A stretch of DNA of 64,000 nt from Longitalea arenae (GTDB lineage: Bacteria > Bacteroidota > Bacteroidia > Chitinophagales > Chitinophagaceae). The notes under the pieces were generated by a model. It was not told where the DNA came from. It searched no databases and was given only the letters and a program-made list of their open reading frames with translations. Of this stretch, positions 62,973 to 64,000 are shown one piece after another. The translations under genes and the position numbers were made by a program. Position 1 is the stretch's first letter, and each line of letters starts with the position of its first letter. The stretch covers positions 744,001 through 808,000 of the forward strand of contig NZ_JAFFJX010000001.1 in the NCBI RefSeq assembly GCF_016924755.1, in the 5' to 3' direction.

Positions 62973-63710
62973 ATGCAAGCTACTTACCTGATGATAAATT
63001 TTTTTTCTGCCATTGTCCCGTTCCTGTTCTCATTTTATCCGGCTATCAGGTTCGATAAACAGTTCCGGGCATTTTTTGCTGGCAATCTCATTGCTTCCGT
63101 TTGTTTTATTGCCTGGGATATATTATTTACTGCCTGGAAGGTTTGGGGCTTCAATGAACAGTATACGCTGGGGTATGAACTGTTTAACCTGCCGGGCGAA
63201 GAAATACTGTTTTTTGTTTGTATCCCTTTTGCCTGCGTGTTCACCTATCATTGTTTCAACACATTCTATACCATTCGCTGGCCGGCGAAAATAGAACGGA
63301 TCCTCGTTATCGTGCTTGCATGCCTGTTACTGGCCGGCGGCCTCGCGTTCATCAACAAAGCGTATACAGCAGCTGCGTTTATCAGCACATCACTGCTCCT
63401 GCTGGCTTTGGAATTTGTATTCAAAGTACAATGGCTGCCAGGATTTCTCACCATTTACCCATTATTGCTTATTCCTTTTTTAGTGGTCAACGGAATACTT
63501 ACAGGCACCGGCCTCGAACAGCCTGTGGTGTGGTACAATAATGCCGAGAACGTAAGCATCCGGGTGCTTACCATTCCGGTAGAGGATTTTGTATATGCAC
63601 TGGAATTGATGTTATTTAATCTCTTCTTCTACGAAAAGTTTAAACGGGTATTCAGTGCGCGGGCTGCATCAGCTGAAATGCGTCCCCATCAAACAAGCCC
63701 AGGTCGCTGA
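62973..63710 (+). CDS. Lycopene beta-cyclase, fused CrtYc-CrtYd type
   Basis: A 245-residue integral membrane protein with about seven hydrophobic segments and two lycopene-cyclase domains in tandem. Each has the conserved acidic motif: LPGEEILFF near 70 and IPVEDFVYALE near 205. This matches the single-chain form of the heterodimeric CrtYc/CrtYd cyclases, not the FAD-type CrtY. It converts lycopene to beta-carotene. The frame is open to 62769 inside crtZ, but ATG 62973 fits the family start. Its 3' end overlaps the convergent adenine deaminase gene by 59 bp. Confidence 0.9.
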   Translation: MQATYLMINFFSAIVPFLFSFYPAIRFDKQFRAFFAGNLIASVCFIAWDILFTAWKVWGFNEQYTLGYELFNLPGEEILFFVCIPFACVFTYHCFNTFYTIRWPAKIERILVIVLACLLLAGGLAFINKAYTAAAFISTSLLLLALEFVFKVQWLPGFLTIYPLLLIPFLVVNGILTGTGLEQPVVWYNNAENVSIRVLTIPVEDFVYALELMLFNLFFYEKFKRVFSARAASAEMRPHQTSPGR

Positions 63711-64000
63711 GTTTAAGATGCGGGATCACCAGTAACGCCATAAACGATAATGTCATAAAGGGCGAAGAAAGGGTAGCGCCCAGCCCTTTGGCCATAGCGT
63801 CAATGTCGGTATAGGACCTTGCGACGGCATATCCGTCCTCAGCGCTCATGAGGCCGGCAACGGGTAAGGGCAATACCTGCGAAGCTCCGCCACCCACGCA
63901 ACTTACGCCGCCCTCTTGTTCTATCACCAGGTTAACTGCCTGGCAAAGACTTTCATCGTCTACGCCTACTGCTACAATATTGTGACTGTCATGCGCCACC
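63652..64000 (-). CDS. ade: Adenine deaminase, C-terminal part (cut by window end)
   Basis: Only the last 116 or so residues lie in the window. AHDSHNIVAVGVDDESLCQAVNLVIEQEGG is typical of the C-terminal half of Ade-type adenine deaminases (adenine to hypoxanthine plus ammonia), and PFMTLSFMALLVIPHLKLSDLGLFD is the usual ending. Convergent with, and overlapping, the lycopene cyclase gene. Confidence 0.88.
   Translation of the reverse strand, partial: VAHDSHNIVAVGVDDESLCQAVNLVIEQEGGVSCVGGGASQVLPLPVAGLMSAEDGYAVARSYTDIDAMAKGLGATLSSPFMTLSFMALLVIPHLKLSDLGLFDGDAFQLMQPAH

Noticed and set aside
1-64000. tRNA or rRNA genes
   Set aside because: None of the intergenic stretches showed a cloverleaf or a recognisable rRNA segment on reading; a covariance-model scan was not possible.

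Overview
The window looks like a chromosomal segment of a Bacteroidota member, most likely of the family Chitinophagaceae (Niastella/Chitinophaga-like; genus is an inference). Evidence: type IX secretion and gliding genes (porU, porV, gldJ, a PorP/SprF protein), a protein with a C-terminal type IX sorting domain, TonB receptors with carboxypeptidase-regulatory N-terminal domains, bacillithiol synthesis (bshA), MetX/MetZ methionine synthesis, and promoters of the Bacteroidota type (TTTG, about 19 bp, TAnnTTTG).

Layout. 1-11.2 kb: an assimilatory sulfate operon (cysH, cysD, cysN, cysE, cysK, cobA, cysJ, cysI and a fused siroheme synthase/sulfite exporter). No APS kinase is present and CysH has the four-cysteine iron-sulfur signature, so the route is APS to sulfite, sulfide and cysteine. 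11.2-14.4 kb: a TonB receptor behind two copies of a palindrome that also appears in part at the cys promoter. 14.6-18.1 kb: two small genes of unknown function and an intact IS256-family element. 18.1-22.5 kb: a small Cys-rich exported protein plus TonB receptor operon, an MFS transporter and a GNAT. 22.5-25.5 kb: methionine genes metX and metZ around an OsmC gene. 25.7-28 kb: CHAD protein and murF. 28.4-35.1 kb: gldJ, porU, porV. 35.2-40.1 kb: ispF, dut, a DUF4292 lipoprotein and two tandem EnvC-like proteins. 40.2-52.4 kb: bshA, peptidases, an RsmI-like methylase, an EI24/CysZ membrane protein, a DNA glycosylase, a DASS transporter, a PorP/SprF protein, upp and anmK. 52.7-59 kb: a small exported protein, a frameshifted secreted protein, a LiaF-like/DUF4288/LytS/LytTR operon and a Crp-family regulator. 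59.2-63.7 kb: a MerR regulator with the full CarH (coenzyme B12 photoreceptor) signature, then crtI, crtB, crtZ and a fused lycopene cyclase, which together predict zeaxanthin. The window ends inside an adenine deaminase gene read from the other strand.

Two patterns stand out. First, the carH-like gene and crtI are each preceded by the same inverted repeat, GTTTAAA-N14-TTTAAAC, which makes a light-switched carotenoid regulon a testable prediction. Second, many intergenic gaps are filled by strictly periodic arrays of 7-, 8- or 9-bp units. The arrays begin within about 10 bp of the upstream stop codon, often come as inverted pairs, and reuse the same unit families at distant loci. I know of no standard element class that describes them. 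All calls come from reading the sequence and recognising families; no database search was run.
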